A stretch of DNA of 62,000 nucleotides from Lingula anatina (GCF_001039355.2 NW_019773936.1:308643-370642), one strand, 5' to 3'. Positions 24,250-36,245 are shown, counted from the first letter of the stretch. Translations and numbers: made by a program. The notes: generated by a model not told the origin, from the sequence alone.

Positions 24250-24795
24250 TTAGGCTCTGAGTGGTCCCCAAAATAGGGCCCCAGGACTCTCGCAAGTACA
24301 TTGAAAATACTGTACGGCTGCTTCGATGAATTCTTCTTTGCTGATCAGACCATCCTTATTGGCGTCCAGAGCCTCGAAAGATGGCTTGACCGACAGGGGA
24401 TGTACTCCAAAGCATTCCAGAACTCTGATGTACTCCTCAAGAGTCACCATATTGTCGTTGTTAATGTCAACGGCGGTAAACATCAGCTCGGCCATCTTGC
24501 TGTTAACGTCGCTGAAATTGGGATCGGTGAAAGTGCGGGCAAAGTTTCCTATGATGGCATCGAACGTAGCAGTCTGGTTATCTCCTCCGAGAAAATCAGC
24601 CCATGCACGCGATAGTAGGATTTCGAGGTCCTTGGCTTTAGTTTCTCCAAGGAATGTTTTCGCTCGGTTGACGGGGTAGTCTACAACATCCTCTCTGCTT
24701 ATTACACCATCTAAGTCACGGTCGTGTAATACAAAAAAGGATCGCAATTTACGCAGCCAGTAGTACGGAGGCGGAGCGCTCGCCATTTTCTCCAA
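24250..24795 (-). CDS. EF-hand calcium-binding protein (sarcoplasmic CaBP/calexcitin-like), copy 1
   Basis: Single exon, 181 aa, from ATG at 24795; a second in-frame ATG is codon 4. EF-loop 1 is D25-D36 (DRDLDGVISRED, with Asp rather than Glu at position 12). A degenerate second hand covers about 67-85. Loop 3 is D110-E121 (DINNDNMVTLEE) and loop 4 is D144-E155 (DANKDGLISKEE). Length and four-hand layout fit the invertebrate sarcoplasmic calcium-binding protein/calexcitin group, cytosolic Ca2+ buffers or sensors. The C-terminus LFWGPLRA follows two close cysteines (166, 168). Lack of introns is unusual for the family and may indicate an ancestral retrocopy. Antisense open frames over it are shadows. 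Confidence 0.85.
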   Translation of the reverse strand: MEKMASAPPPYYWLRKLRSFFVLHDRDLDGVISREDVVDYPVNRAKTFLGETKAKDLEILLSRAWADFLGGDNQTATFDAIIGNFARTFTDPNFSDVNSKMAELMFTAVDINNDNMVTLEEYIRVLECFGVHPLSVKPSFEALDANKDGLISKEEFIEAAVQYFQCTCESPGALFWGPLRA

Positions 24796-24965
24796 AGTAT
24801 CAATGTCTTATGTCTCCCAAATTCAATGTGTGCTAACCAGACCGAAACTGCTTTAAATCGGTTACTTTTCTCATATGGAGTTATTCAAAACCGGTTAAAG
24901 ACCGCGTGCGGCATTACACGTACGTGTATGTAAAACACTAAGCCTTACAGGTTATAACATATTTA

Positions 24966-25395
24966 GGGACCATTCAGATCGAGAAGAACCGAGTGCTAGT
25001 AAGGCCGCGACCTAAATATGGCGGACCTACATGAAAGGAAGACCGATTATTTCATTAATGGTCTCTCCGCCTTCCCGGGCGTCGTCCCTGCAGGGGCACA
25101 CTAATTAAATCTCGGCTCAATTCAACCGGTCGAGGGACGACGCGTGGGGAGCCGTGTGAGAGGCGGAAAGACCATTTTAGGATTAAGCGGTTTCCCTTTC
25201 ATGTAGGTCCACCATATTTATGTCGCTGCCTTACTAGACCTCGGCTCTTATCGATATGAATGCTCTCTAAATGTGTTAAATGTGAATGCCATCGAGAGAC
25301 CATTAAAGGATTACGCGGCCTTCCTTTCATGTAGGTCCTCCATATTTAGGTCTCGGCCTTGCTAGACTTCGGCTCTTCTCGATGTGAATGCTCTT
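24966..25395. mobile_element. Foldback MITE with ~80-bp inverted repeats, TA target site
   Basis: Flanked by TA (24964-24965 and 25396-25397). The left arm (GGGACCATTCAGATCGAGAA onward, through TAAATATGGCGGACCTACAT and GAAAGG) is complementary to 25180-25255, and a second partial right arm lies at 25290-25395. Unit A has the empty site near 23214, reading ATTTAGTCTATTC. Its terminal GCATTC(A) motif is shared with the MITEs at 10853 and 28401. Confidence 0.75.
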
Positions 25396-26084
25396 TATGT
25401 CTCTTTAAAAAACATTTATTTTTTTTTTCATCTTGACACAAGTGCACTGATGTTACATGTACCCTTACCAAAGGTGGTGATCTCCCAAAACGGAAGTACG
25501 TTGAGTAAATTGAAAATCCTGGCATTTTGTCTCTTTTACACACGATACATTTAAAATAGTATGTTGAACAAAAAACTACATATTTTGGACTTCCAAATGT
25601 ACCCATGAAGTATAGCAATGATGCTGCTTATGCTTATTTGGTGAGCCTTTCGATACAAATTAAAATCGAGATTTTCAATACACTCAACATGCTCCGTCTT
25701 GGGAGTTCACCCCCACCCCCCACCCCCACCCCTTGCTAAAGACCTGTTGAGACACTAAATGAAATTAGCTGATAAAATATGGTAATTATCACACACTGTA
25801 CACACTTTTCCTGTTTCGATGAAAAATGGAGTTTTATTTGATAAACATTCAATTTGTGATATATAGCAGTCTGAGCGTGATGGACCATTCCTGAGTGTTG
25901 CTTTCTTGTAAATCCACGCACGTTTAAATGTCGAGTTTGTCCTCCTGTCCTCCAGATGGTGAGAGGATTTGCATCAGTCCTACCTTCTAAACAACCTACT
26001 ACAGATTTGACATATTGCCATTATTGGCGATAATTAAGACTATGATCTGTCTTCAAAATCTTAAACGGCCATTGTAAGACAAAT

Positions 26085-26255
26085 CTTGTACCGGTGTCGT
26101 GTGAGAAATCTTGTGCCGATGGCTTGTGACAAAGCCTTACCGATGGCTTGTGATAAATCTTGTACCGATGGCTTGTGATAAAGCCTTACCGATGGCTTGT
26201 GATAAATCTTGTACCGATGGCTTGTGATAAATCTTGTATCGGTGGCGTGTGCGAG
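26085..26255. repeat. Minisatellite, ~23-26 bp unit
   Basis: Six to seven units of the type CCGATGGCTTGTGATAAATC, alternating endings AATCTTGTA and AAGCCTTA. Unit A at 23517-23570 has only about two diverged units, so the array expanded after the duplication. Confidence 0.85.
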
Positions 26256-26523
26256 AGAGTTACCTGTGATACATGAACATGGTTCGCTTCTTATTGATTT
26301 GTACAGGTACATGTAAGCGCCGCCCATGACTTTGACCCACCAAAGTGCATGTCACGGTAACCTTCAAGGAGGGCGGACTCTGTTACAACGACCGTTAGTA
26401 TTTTTACACCACTGTTTATGTGAGATAATGTATACCACAATACCACCGTCATGCAGAGCATTGTCTTAATTAAATCACGGCATACCAAAGCCAGTCATGT
26501 TTTCAAATTAATTGTCCTCCCAA

Positions 26524-27069
26524 TTAGGCTCTGAGTGGTCCCCAAAATAGGGCACCAGGACTCTCGCAAGTACACTGAAAATACTGTAGGGCTGCGTCGA
26601 TGAATTCTTCTTTGCTGATCAGACCATCCTTATTGGCGTCCAGTGCCTCGAAAGATGGCTGGACCGACAGGGGATGAACTACAAAGCATTCCAGAACTCT
26701 GGTATACTCTTCAAGAGTCACCATATTATCATTGTTTATGTCAACGGCGGTAAACATTAGCTCGGCCATCTTCGTGTTTACCTCGCTAAAATTGGGATCG
26801 GTGAAAGTGCGAGCAAAGTTTCCTATGATCGCATCGAACGTAGCAGTCTGGTTATCTCCTCCGAGAAAATCAGCCCATCCTCGCGAAAGCAGAATCTCGA
26901 GGTCCTTGGCCTTGGTTTCCCCAAGGAATGTTTTCGCTCGGTTGACAGGGTAGTCTACAACATCCTCTCTGCTTATTACGCCGTCCAAGTCACGGTCGTG
27001 TAATACAAAAAAGGAACGCAATTTACGCAGCCAGTAGTACGGAGGCGGAGCGCTCGCCATTTTCTCCAA
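26524..27069 (-). CDS. EF-hand calcium-binding protein, copy 2
   Basis: Single exon, 181 aa, same length and start context as copy 1 (24250-24795). It differs at eight residues: A64G, D96E, S99T, I123T, G130V, K137Q, E158D, V161L. All three Ca2+ loops with good ligands (25-36, 110-121, 144-155) are unchanged, and many nucleotide differences are silent, which fits purifying selection on both copies. The 5' flank (27070-27240) matches the relic at 15858-16050 rather than the flank of copy 1. Role as for copy 1: a cytosolic Ca2+ buffer or sensor. Confidence 0.85.
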   Translation of the reverse strand: MEKMASAPPPYYWLRKLRSFFVLHDRDLDGVISREDVVDYPVNRAKTFLGETKAKDLEILLSRGWADFLGGDNQTATFDAIIGNFARTFTDPNFSEVNTKMAELMFTAVDINNDNMVTLEEYTRVLECFVVHPLSVQPSFEALDANKDGLISKEEFIDAALQYFQCTCESPGALFWGPLRA

Positions 27070-27349
27070 AATGCAGGCGTTTAGTGTACCACTTCATAAA
27101 ATATGCACTACCCAGGCCGAAAATGATGTCCGGAATCGGTGACAGTGTCCATTTAGAATGAATGGGCCAAAGCACGCGTATGGCGTTATGCAATTTATGT
27201 GGCTCACATATCAATTTCAGGGTACCTTGAGGGGTTCAAAAATAAGTCAAAGGTGTACAGTTACTAGTACATATGGGCACTAGTTCATTCTCCTGTAAAC
27301 CTATACCCCCAGTATGTTTGTGAGGAGAAGTTTTTATTCTTGAAAAGCA

Positions 27350-27680
27350 TATCATTTTTACCTTCGACAACGAGGTTATGTTTTCGTTACCGTCTTTTTG
27401 TTTGTCTGTTTGTTTGTTTGTTTGTTTGTTGTTATGCAAGAAGTCATGGACGGATTTTGATGAAATTTTCAGAATGAGTCACAAATGGGTCAAGGAAGAA
27501 ATGATAAGATTTTGGTATTGACACATTAGTTTATTAAGTTTTCAGGAAAGGTAAGAAATGGGCCAAAACGGAATGATTAGATTTTGGTGAAGATAAATTA
27601 ATTAATTTACTTATGATTAATTATTAGTTAAATTACTTGTCGTGGCGGAGGTTGCCCATTCTGAATGCTTTTTTAAAATA
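27350..27680. repeat. Dispersed repeat with (TTTG)n tract
   Basis: Contains a TTTG/TTTGTTTG tract (27400-27430), then GATGAAATTTTCAGAATG and later GTGGCGGAGGTTGCCCA. A related block (ACCTCCGCCAAGG, CTGAAAATTTCATCAAAAT) appears in reverse at 57890-58062. Probably the 3' end of a retroposon family; no coding part. Confidence 0.5.
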
Positions 27681-28400
27681 ACATGGTAAAGATTTTACGT
27701 TTACATAATAAATTTAAAGTAAGAATGGCATTATAAGTGTTGGTTCATTTTGTTGTTTTCGGTAACACTTTTTTTCGTGATGCTTATTCGCGGCCATATT
27801 CACTACTGGTACAAAGTACATAACAATACACACTAGTACAAATAGACTGAAGTGCAGGATAGCCATTTTAGGACATTTCCCGTTACACTTTTACTTATAC
27901 ATGTATTTTAACACGTTTCGAACAAGAACATGAATAAGTAATAAAAGAAAAATATGCCCTTGAGTACAATGTTTACTACTAAGTTGCTTTCACATTTCAA
28001 AGGGCAAAATGGGTAATGCTCACGATATAAAAAAGGAAAATGGTTTCCCCTTCCTGTGATGATATATATTTTTGAAGAAACAATTAAATACTTGTCCTTC
28101 ACCTCTGTTCCTCCTATGTCATCATGTTGCACGAAGTATCATCGTTTGAACCCCGTCAACCAGGGTTGGACACAATTAAAGCAGACATTATTATTGCATT
28201 GTTTAAAACTATCAACCTTAGAAGGGATTTTATATGCGCTCTGCCTATTTCGTCCCGGTTTTCATCTCATTCTTTTTTTCGTTTTCATTATAAAAGAAGT
28301 ATCCCCAAAATGTTTGAAAGAAAATATGGTACAAATATGAATATTTATTTTTTAGATATCCAGGATGTAAAAAAGTGGAATGGTCATTTTATACATTTTA

Positions 28401-28712
28401 GAGGGCATTCACAACAGATGATCCACGGATCTACTGATCCGCGGATCAAAAATGGCGGTCCCTACATGAAAGCAGAGCCGACTAACTGCTAATGGTATCC
28501 CCACCGCCGCATGCGCCATTAAAAGGATTAAATTACGATTCTGAGGTTTAATTACTAGACCCCTACAGGGACGGCGCGTGTGGAGGCTGGGGGACGGCGC
28601 GTGTGGAAGCTGGGGGAACACCAGCGGATTACTCGGCTCTGCTTCCATGTAGGACCGCTACATTTGATCTGTGGATCAGTATATCCGAGGATCATCTGTT
28701 GTGAATGTTCTC
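28401..28712. mobile_element. Foldback MITE with ~80-bp inverted repeats, TA target site
   Basis: TA on both sides (28399-28400, 28713-28714). Left arm GAGGGCATTCACAACAGATG and reversed right arm GAGAACATTCACAACAGATG, continuing through GGATCAAAAATGGCGGTCC-type sequence and TACATGAAAGCAGAGCCGA. The interior has a 25-bp GACGGCGCGTGTGGA-type direct repeat (28571-28617). No coding capacity. Confidence 0.8.
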
Positions 28713-30400
28713 TAAGATGGATTCACTAGGTTAAGTCCCATCTCATCTTTACCAACTATGACTGATAACCAGAATGTCACCAATCTTCAGTGATAGGCAA
28801 GACATCTTCCTGCAAAGGATGAGTGCGAATAACCATTGGCAAAGTGCCCATCCTCAAATTTTTTTAATAATTTGCTATTATAAAGTTTATGCATATATTT
28901 GTTGCATGGAAAAATATTATTTGGTTTGAGGCATTATATCTTAGTATTTTTAATGAATTATATGTGGGGGGGGGGGAGCCAGATTTACCTGTTGTATGCA
29001 ATCTAATGAATCAGAGCAACTTGTTTCAGCAATTATATTACAAAAACGATTTTTTCTAATGAAACTTGTCTTGTGATGTGAAAAAGAGTTATATGTTAAA
29101 TAATTGTGGTGTGGCACAAGTAAATGGGAAAGTAATTATTGTTTTTTTTATCCTAGAGAAGAGAGGGAGGGGTGGTATATTACGGTATTTTCTCACAGAA
29201 GCCATCACTTATTTCACCTAAAAGACTTGTTACTAGAAAAACTTGTTTCAGCGTATTTATTAATTTTATATATTTTTTCTCACAGACCAAAATAGNGGAC
29301 ACGGGCCTGTGTGATGAGATGAAAATGACCAGCTTGCGTATCACACCTCAACGGTTCGCAAGCTGGTGGACATGACCAGACGCCCTCACTAATGTCCAAC
29401 AATACTGATTACTGAATGGCTTGTTTACGCCATATCATGCTTGTTTTCCGCGTTGAGACGTAACGGTCATTATCCTGTCAAATGACGCCGTTTGCGTAAC
29501 GTTTAATGGACGCGAATGCAACTTTGAAAGCGTTCTTGCGAACGCACTCCTTCGCGACGTCTTGACAAGCGGTTCAAACTGTTCGTGTTGAAGGGTGTTA
29601 CCCAACACTTTGTCCAGCGTTAAACGTTTGGAGTTTGAAGAGCAATATTAAGAAATAGATACTGCATATGGTAATTGGATTTGACAATTGAAGGTGAATG
29701 TGATGTAAGGTTTCTCTTTACAAAATTATTTTGTCATTTATCTTCATAGAGAAAAGATCATGGTAGATAATTAAGGGTCTCTTAATGAACAATAATGTGG
29801 GGAATTTTTTTGCAGTCAGTGAAAGAAATTGGTCATGTGAATTAAGAACATCTAGTCAGAAAAAGCGCAATTTCATTTATAAGGATACAGATGGAATATT
29901 TTTCATCATTCCCATTGTTTAATTGACTGATAACGAGTAAATTATATGATGAGTGTTGAGCAATTTAAACGCAAACTTTTGTCTCGACTAGATGTCTGAA
30001 GACGCTTCAATATGTTAAATAATGGATGGTTATCGCAGGAGAGAAAAGGGAAAATAAAATACACCACAACCTAACTTTGCAATCTATAGTCCCACCGCCC
30101 TTCTTTAACAGGGGAATGAGTGTCGGTGACCCGAAGGGTTTTCTATTTTGTGATATAACATTACTGAACGTACCCGGTCATTCACTCCTTACTCAAAGTA
30201 AGGTAATAAAAGTGCTGTGATGAAATGCCTCGACGCATTGCTAACAAAGGAAACGTAGGTTAAATGATGTTGGGGAATATTGTTTAGCAACACATTTTGA
30301 TCGCATTCGGATTCCCTCGAAGACCAGTCTAGTTTCCATTTCTTTACCTTTTTAAAACAGATAAAAGAAGGAATTGTAGTTTTAAGTCAAAAACCCTGGA
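28713..30400. other. No gene recognised
   Basis: AT-rich with one ambiguous base at 29296. A stretch rich in CGTTTGCG/GCGAACGC words at 29450-29620 resembles the arms of the Harbinger-like element at 46126 and may be a fragment of one. Open frames here show no exon features. Confidence 0.45.
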
Positions 30401-30407
30401 CTCATAC

Positions 30408-30497
30408 CTTGAGAACAGAGGCCACTATCACAAGATCTTTTCCATAAACAGGTGGACTGAATCCGTGCTGTCTTGCTGTCTCCATTGTCACGTTCAT
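30408..30497 (-). CDS. Candidate first coding exon, unidentified
   Basis: ATG at 30497 (or 30485), 30 codons ending FSPPVYGKDLVIVASVLK, then a donor AAG|GTATGA. The frame is open and protein-like, but I find no partner exon and no family. Treat as a hypothesis. Confidence 0.25.
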
Positions 30498-30499
30498 TT

Positions 30500-32496
30500 G
30501 GATTTTCAAAACACAGAATGAATTATTGAATGCCACAGAAAGCCAGTACCATGCGTAATTTTATGTTCTTGTAACTATCGATTTTATTCTGGGGCCATGA
30601 AATACATGTATTAAAACCATATACTGCAAAAGTTATTCTTATTAAAAAACTGCATTTTCTTGAAGGATAGATTCATAATAATTGGCCCATTAAGAGATAT
30701 GTATAAGCTGCACTGTATTGGGATGGCACAAAGTTGTCCATTTTTAATTTACTAAGCAATAATTTACAAATGTTCCCTAATTTTTGGATTACATCAAATG
30801 TCAATAATGAATTCGAAGTTCATGGTAACTTTAAGAACATGTCCTCAAAGAGCTCAAAGACCGCTCTCAAGAAGTGGTACCATCCCCTCAACGCTCCTTC
30901 AACACATTCCTGACCAGTTTCGTCCTCAACGAAAAATGCTACAAAAACCATAAGGAGCATGACTCTCAAGATTAACTGTAAAAGGGACTTGTTCCTCTGT
31001 AAATCATGCTGTTTAAAATTGTTAACGTGACCTTGAAAGTAATGTCCCAAGAGTCACGCAAGGGTCGTTAAAACAGTCGCCCAGTTAAAATAATAGAGTC
31101 ACGTTTTTTTTTTTTCTTGCGTGTGCGCATTTTCCCTCAAGAACACATGCCAATAATCTCAGTTCGTTCTTGTGTGGACCCAAGGTTTATAATAATAGTT
31201 GGGTGACAGTATTGTTTATCAATAAAATAGAATTCTAAGTAAATCACCATTTCAGTATCTCAAGCCTGCATTGTTCAATTCGATTAGCTGAGGTATATAA
31301 CTCGTACAATTTGTGAAATAAACTCGTTTGCAATAAGACATCTATAGGGAACGCTATTGCTTAAAAACAGTCAACCAATAATCAATAACGATTTCGGTTA
31401 GAACCGCGGACCTTCTCCTTTTGGACTCACTCATAAGGACTTTCAAACACTTTCAAAACTTTCAATGTGATCAAAATGTGGGCTCCGGTTGGGTTGTGAT
31501 CATTTAGAAAGAGAGAAAGAAACCAATATAATCAAATAGAACTTTTTCATCATAAGTGACAGACCAACAGTTATTGACATGAATGTTTTTCTTACACACA
31601 CGGCTTTTTTTCAACGTAAATGTTTGTCCAGAAGAAAAAAGGAAAGACAACTGCGCCTCTCAGCTGGTATATTATGTAACTGCCTTTCTGCGAGTTAGCC
31701 TCAAATTAAAACCTTGACGAGGTGAAGGAATTTTGACAGGGCAAAGAGTGAAAATTCCAATATATTTCGGGTCGCAGCAGGTACTTTATGCCATTGCACA
31801 GTGAGGTACAGTACAACTGTGTTATGCAAACTACACAATAAAGGAGCCAATAATTACAGGTAGAGTTTCCAGTATTCTTGTTCTTGCTCGTAATAAACTC
31901 TTCATAGCCGTACCGAAGCGTGCTGTGCTTGCACGCATACTGATATTATTGTTAATAATCAATCTGCTCTCGGATATCCCTATCTGATAAGCCCAGAACC
32001 TCGACCCTCAGGACCGACCCATTCAATTTCAGTGCAACTGGCGTGGCGCTGCCGGTTTTCTCCGGGTTGCAGTGTCTTCCAGTGCAATATATACTTGAGG
32101 GAATTTTTTCTCATTTATTAATACAGACTCCGCTTATTATTTATACGGTGACTGGTGTATCTATAATATCAGCCCATGCTAGCAACCCAGACTGCTTCAA
32201 GATAGGTCATTCGAGTAGTAAATCGAGATAGTAGTGCTCAGGTGAGGGCTACACAGCTGATTTGGTGGGCTACGATTTGTGGGACTGCATGCGACAGGGG
32301 ACTGCCAACCGTGACGCACCGAGGGCAAACGTCGCGCTATCATTTATCTCAGTTACGAGAATGATGAAGGGATTCTCGCCCATGTAGGACAACGCTGGAT
32401 GAACACTAGCTGCCTAGGTTGTGAGCACCGGTCTTCCGTTTCCCATCCACCACCATTACTCTCAAGTCCTGTTAGGGCACCGCAAACTGTCTCTCA
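30500..32496. other. No gene recognised; probable promoter side of the next candidate exon
   Basis: The minus open frame at 30820-31050 encodes a hydrophobic stretch (LILRVMLLMVFVAFFVED) but lacks start context and family. The last part, 31950-32496, is higher in GC and could be promoter/5' UTR for the exon at 32497. Confidence 0.4.
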
Positions 32497-32828
32497 ATGA
32501 AAACTACGGGGCAGGCGCCCAGGTCCCTATTGGAACAGTATCTCCGACCCTCGCGGAGTATCATATCAGACAGGACTAGAAAACTGCTGCAGACTTGCAG
32601 GGAGAATAATAATTATATTACCTCAAAAATGCCCGGAATTGATAAGAGTCCGAAAAGTCACCGAGGGTCTTCATCGCGTTCGAAAACTGTTATAGTTGTG
32701 ACCAAAGGAAATCATGTATTATTGAGGAGTCTCCTCAAACCTCAAGAGAAGACACCCTCAGAAAAAGAGAATGACAGCATGCCAAGTAGCAGTGACAGCG
32801 ACAGAGACGACTCGGAGAGCGAAAAAAG
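32497..32828 (+). CDS. Candidate first exon of an unidentified Ser/Lys-rich protein
   Basis: Open from ATG 32497 (110 codons) or from the better-placed ATG 32629 (66 codons) to a donor AAG|GTGAGT at 32828/32829. The encoded end is polar and acidic-serine rich (SEKENDSMPSSSDSDRDD), typical of a nuclear or disordered region. No downstream exon could be linked in the next 5 kb, and no domain is visible. Could also be chance. Confidence 0.35.
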
Positions 32829-35800
32829 GTGAGTAATTGTTAAATTGGACCAAAAAGGCACTGCAGACACTATGTCTTACAACCGACTTTTCTTTTAATA
32901 AAAATGACTTGTTCCTCCCATCCAGTGTTGGGTAAATTGTTGAATATTTCTTGGATTCTTTACAGTTAAATTATAGTATCCTATGTAGAGGATCACAAAG
33001 CTTGTAATTTGTTAAAGAATAAACTTGGTCAATGACAATTTACACTTTTGCCCACTCAAAACCTCTTTTCCACTTTGTAAACCTTTTTCACCTCGTAATA
33101 ACCAATTCAAAAGTAAACGAAAATAAGCAATTACGCATTTTATTGTCCCTCATCAGCTGAAGTGGTAGGGAAACAAGTAGAAAAAGGCATGGAATGGAGG
33201 AAAGTGTATTTTAGAGAGGAGAACAATATGGAATGCCCTTGAACTGCCACAGCCGTGCTTGCACCGTGGTACATGTATTTCTCCAGGTTGTGATTATGAC
33301 TGTAATGATAGCACGCGAATTATGACCAATGAAGGAACAAACTCGATCATATTCAGCAACGGTAGTCCTAGGAATGGAAGTCCGGGGTCTCGTATAATTA
33401 GTACGTACAGGTTAGGATTATAATATAGTTGGAGTATTGGGGTTAGTATATGGGACGAATGCAATGTCAACTTGACAAAGTAATGGGGACCGGACTACGG
33501 TTCCTAGTAGACTACCACTGCCTGTCACTGNCAGGTCACATATCGAGAATGTGAGCTTTTTGACTCGCAATTAACGCTTGGTCATAGCGACCAGACCATA
33601 GTGGCCTATATAGAAAATATAGATAGTTGGAAGGCAGCGAGGACAGGATATGCAAATAATAACCCAATCCCCCCCCCCCCCCCATGATGACATTGCTGAA
33701 AGTCGACTACATTATTACACAACTGATAGCAGAACCATTATAACCTATATATAGGCTACTATAAGTTAAAACGGAAGAGTTCGTGTACTTCTTGGAAGCG
33801 ACAATTCCGTGTTGATTCTTTTTACTGCAGTTTCGATTCATTTATATTTGCATCATAGCATGAAAGCGCATCCCAGTTATACTTTCATGGTCATATTCTC
33901 TGCATAGAATATTTGACACGTGCTCCCACCACAAATACTGAATCTGAATGGATATAATCGTCATATTTCATATCCGAGGTGAGAGTAGCATCCGCCCCTG
34001 GAGGAGCAGCAGGGATAATTATCTCGACTCTTAGCCCTAGGTTCAATATATGATTCAATGAGATACATTTTTTTCATAAAAAAGGATTAGCTTGTGTTTG
34101 CGTGCGCGCGCGCGCGCGTGTGTGTGTTGAGGGGGGGGGGTGGAGAGTAGAGGCTTTCAAGGAGTGTTCTACTGTTCTGATAAGAGCCTCGGGGTCCTAG
34201 GATTATTAGGCTCCTGGTTCCAAGATAGACGTCAATGTTTTACTTTCAGGTGTGAACCAGGTTCAAGATATTGAAACGTTTGCCAGCGTATAATGACATT
34301 CCGTACTTTATGCTGACGGGAATAAAACCACAGCGACGAGCTGACAAACATCAGCCGCGTTGCAGTGCGTTACGCCTAACAATGAGGTATAATTGAATTA
34401 ATGGCAAATACGCGTACATCTATCCCTTATATCAAACATCTGATTATCTATTTAACGCACACGTGCAAACATGTTTGCTTTGCATCCACTTAGGCAGTGT
34501 TTCATATACGAAAAGAAGTGGTTGTTGTGTATTACGGAAAGGTATGCTGTTATATACTTTGTAAGACACGTTATAATAAAACACATCAATTGTTTTACTA
34601 TTTTATACATTAGCAAATAATAAGGAAGGGGAATCGATTATCAAAAATAAGTAAATAAATGCGAAGAATGTGTAATTATTCGTACAGTTGGGAACAATAT
34701 TAATAGTGTTTTCTAAAACTGACTTGCACACGTCGCCCTCCATCCTTTCCTCTTAGGTCATTCATCCTTTCTTCATCCCTTTCCTCCCTCGCCCCCTCTC
34801 TCTTGCTCCCCTCACCTTTCACGCCAACTTAAGTGTTTTTTCTCGATGCAGACCCCTAACACTTAATAATGTTGTCGAATAACACTTTCTGTATCGAATC
34901 TTCGGCTCTGAATATCTTTTTTCGGAAACCTTTCGTTCTCTCCTCGTTAACCTTTGTTATTGCAACAACTACAGATACTTGCCGTTGCGCAACTCCCAAA
35001 TCATTAGCAGTTGTTAAAGAAGTGTATGAGTCTGTCAAAGCAGATAAGTTATAAGCTTTATTAACATGAAACACACAGACACAACATCAACAAACATTGA
35101 TTTTTCTGTAGGCCATTCCTCTTGCTAGTATGGTGACGCAACTTGTTTCATAATAACTGATCTACAGATTTTAGAAGTAAAGTACAGCGACGTGTGTTGT
35201 TCGTGTTGCGCCATCAACATTCCTATATTTAGACTGCTCACAGCAGAATTTACTGATTCGTCGAAGAGTTTCCATATCAAAAGAATGATGATAAAGAATT
35301 GAGCACAAAATGTTTCGACATTACTGACTCTCTACTACGAAAAGGCAATAGTAGACCCTATACAATTTTATATACTGGTTAAAAACCTTTCTACTGAGTT
35401 AAACTCTCCTTCTTCACGCCAGGAAATTCAGAATGCAGTACCCAAACATTCTGTTGCAGTGGTTTTAAACAAACGAACAAATGCTATGATGTATCTGAAG
35501 TGTGCCTTACCTACTTATTAATTATTTTCGATACAAATAATTTTTTGTACGGAAATGACCATGACCTTACAGAATATTTAAAAATAACATTATCAAGACA
35601 GGAATAACAATTATGAAATAAGTATACATTAATTTATATAAGGAGGACTGATGGAAGTGGAGATTTATACACAGTGGACACTTATTATATAATTATTACA
35701 CACATATAACCATGACAGCATCCTTTCTGCGATATTGATAGACGTAATCATATCTAGATTTCGAGCCCCATATTTTGACCTTGTCTGTAGCAGTTTACGT

Positions 35801-36199
35801 ACACATACCGATTACAAGACTGCACCAATCACTTATTTTTTCTGTCACTCTTCCTGTCTCTACTATCACTCCGACATTTCTGTATTCATTTATTTCTATG
35901 TATGAAAGGAGGACGGCCCGCTTTTAATAGGGGGCATCTGTTGCGCATCTGACTGCCCTGAAGAGGTGCCCCCTACACCCTCCAACAGGGTCACAGATTG
36001 ATTTTTTACTATATATTTTCTTTCTCTCTATATCTGACTCTATATCTATCTGCCTGCTGTATTAGTCCATCCATTTTATTCAGGAGATATGAGGTGAAAA
36101 ACATTCTTGTTGCAAAGTGGACAAAAGTCAAGGTTTGCAAAAAACGAGAAAAATGTACATGCAACACTTGGGGGAGGGGGGGGGAGGATCTGTGTGCCT

Positions 36200-36203
<4 letters not shown>

Positions 36204-36244
<41 letters not shown>

Positions 36245-36245
36245 T
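36204..36245. repeat. (TTA)n microsatellite
   Basis: About 14 TTA units, uninterrupted. Confidence 0.95.

Larger units (their letters stand above)
23041..24799. repeat. Tandem duplication unit A (carries EF-hand copy 1)
   Basis: Unit A aligns with unit B (24800-27070). Shared blocks in order: AAAGACCGCGTGCGGCATTA, AAAGGTGGTGATCTCCC, TTTTACACACGATACA, the block around GTACCGGT, CTTCAAGGAGGGCGGACTCT, then the EF-hand coding sequence. Unit A has a MITE at 23607-23992 that unit B lacks, and unit B has a MITE at 24966-25395 that unit A lacks. Confidence 0.75.
24800..27070. repeat. Tandem duplication unit B (carries EF-hand copy 2)
   Basis: Longer than unit A mainly because of the foldback MITE (24966-25395) and the expanded minisatellite (26085-26255). 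Otherwise collinear with unit A. Confidence 0.75.

Noticed and set aside
24301-24679. Open frames of 104 and 117 codons on the plus strand
   Set aside because: Antisense shadows of the EF-hand gene; the minus frame has the Ca2+ loops and is duplicated with conservative changes.
26061-26327. Repeated frame (SQAIG units) and a CRISPR-like look
   Set aside because: A minisatellite in animal nuclear DNA; units are contiguous with no unique spacers, and the frame has no start or partner.
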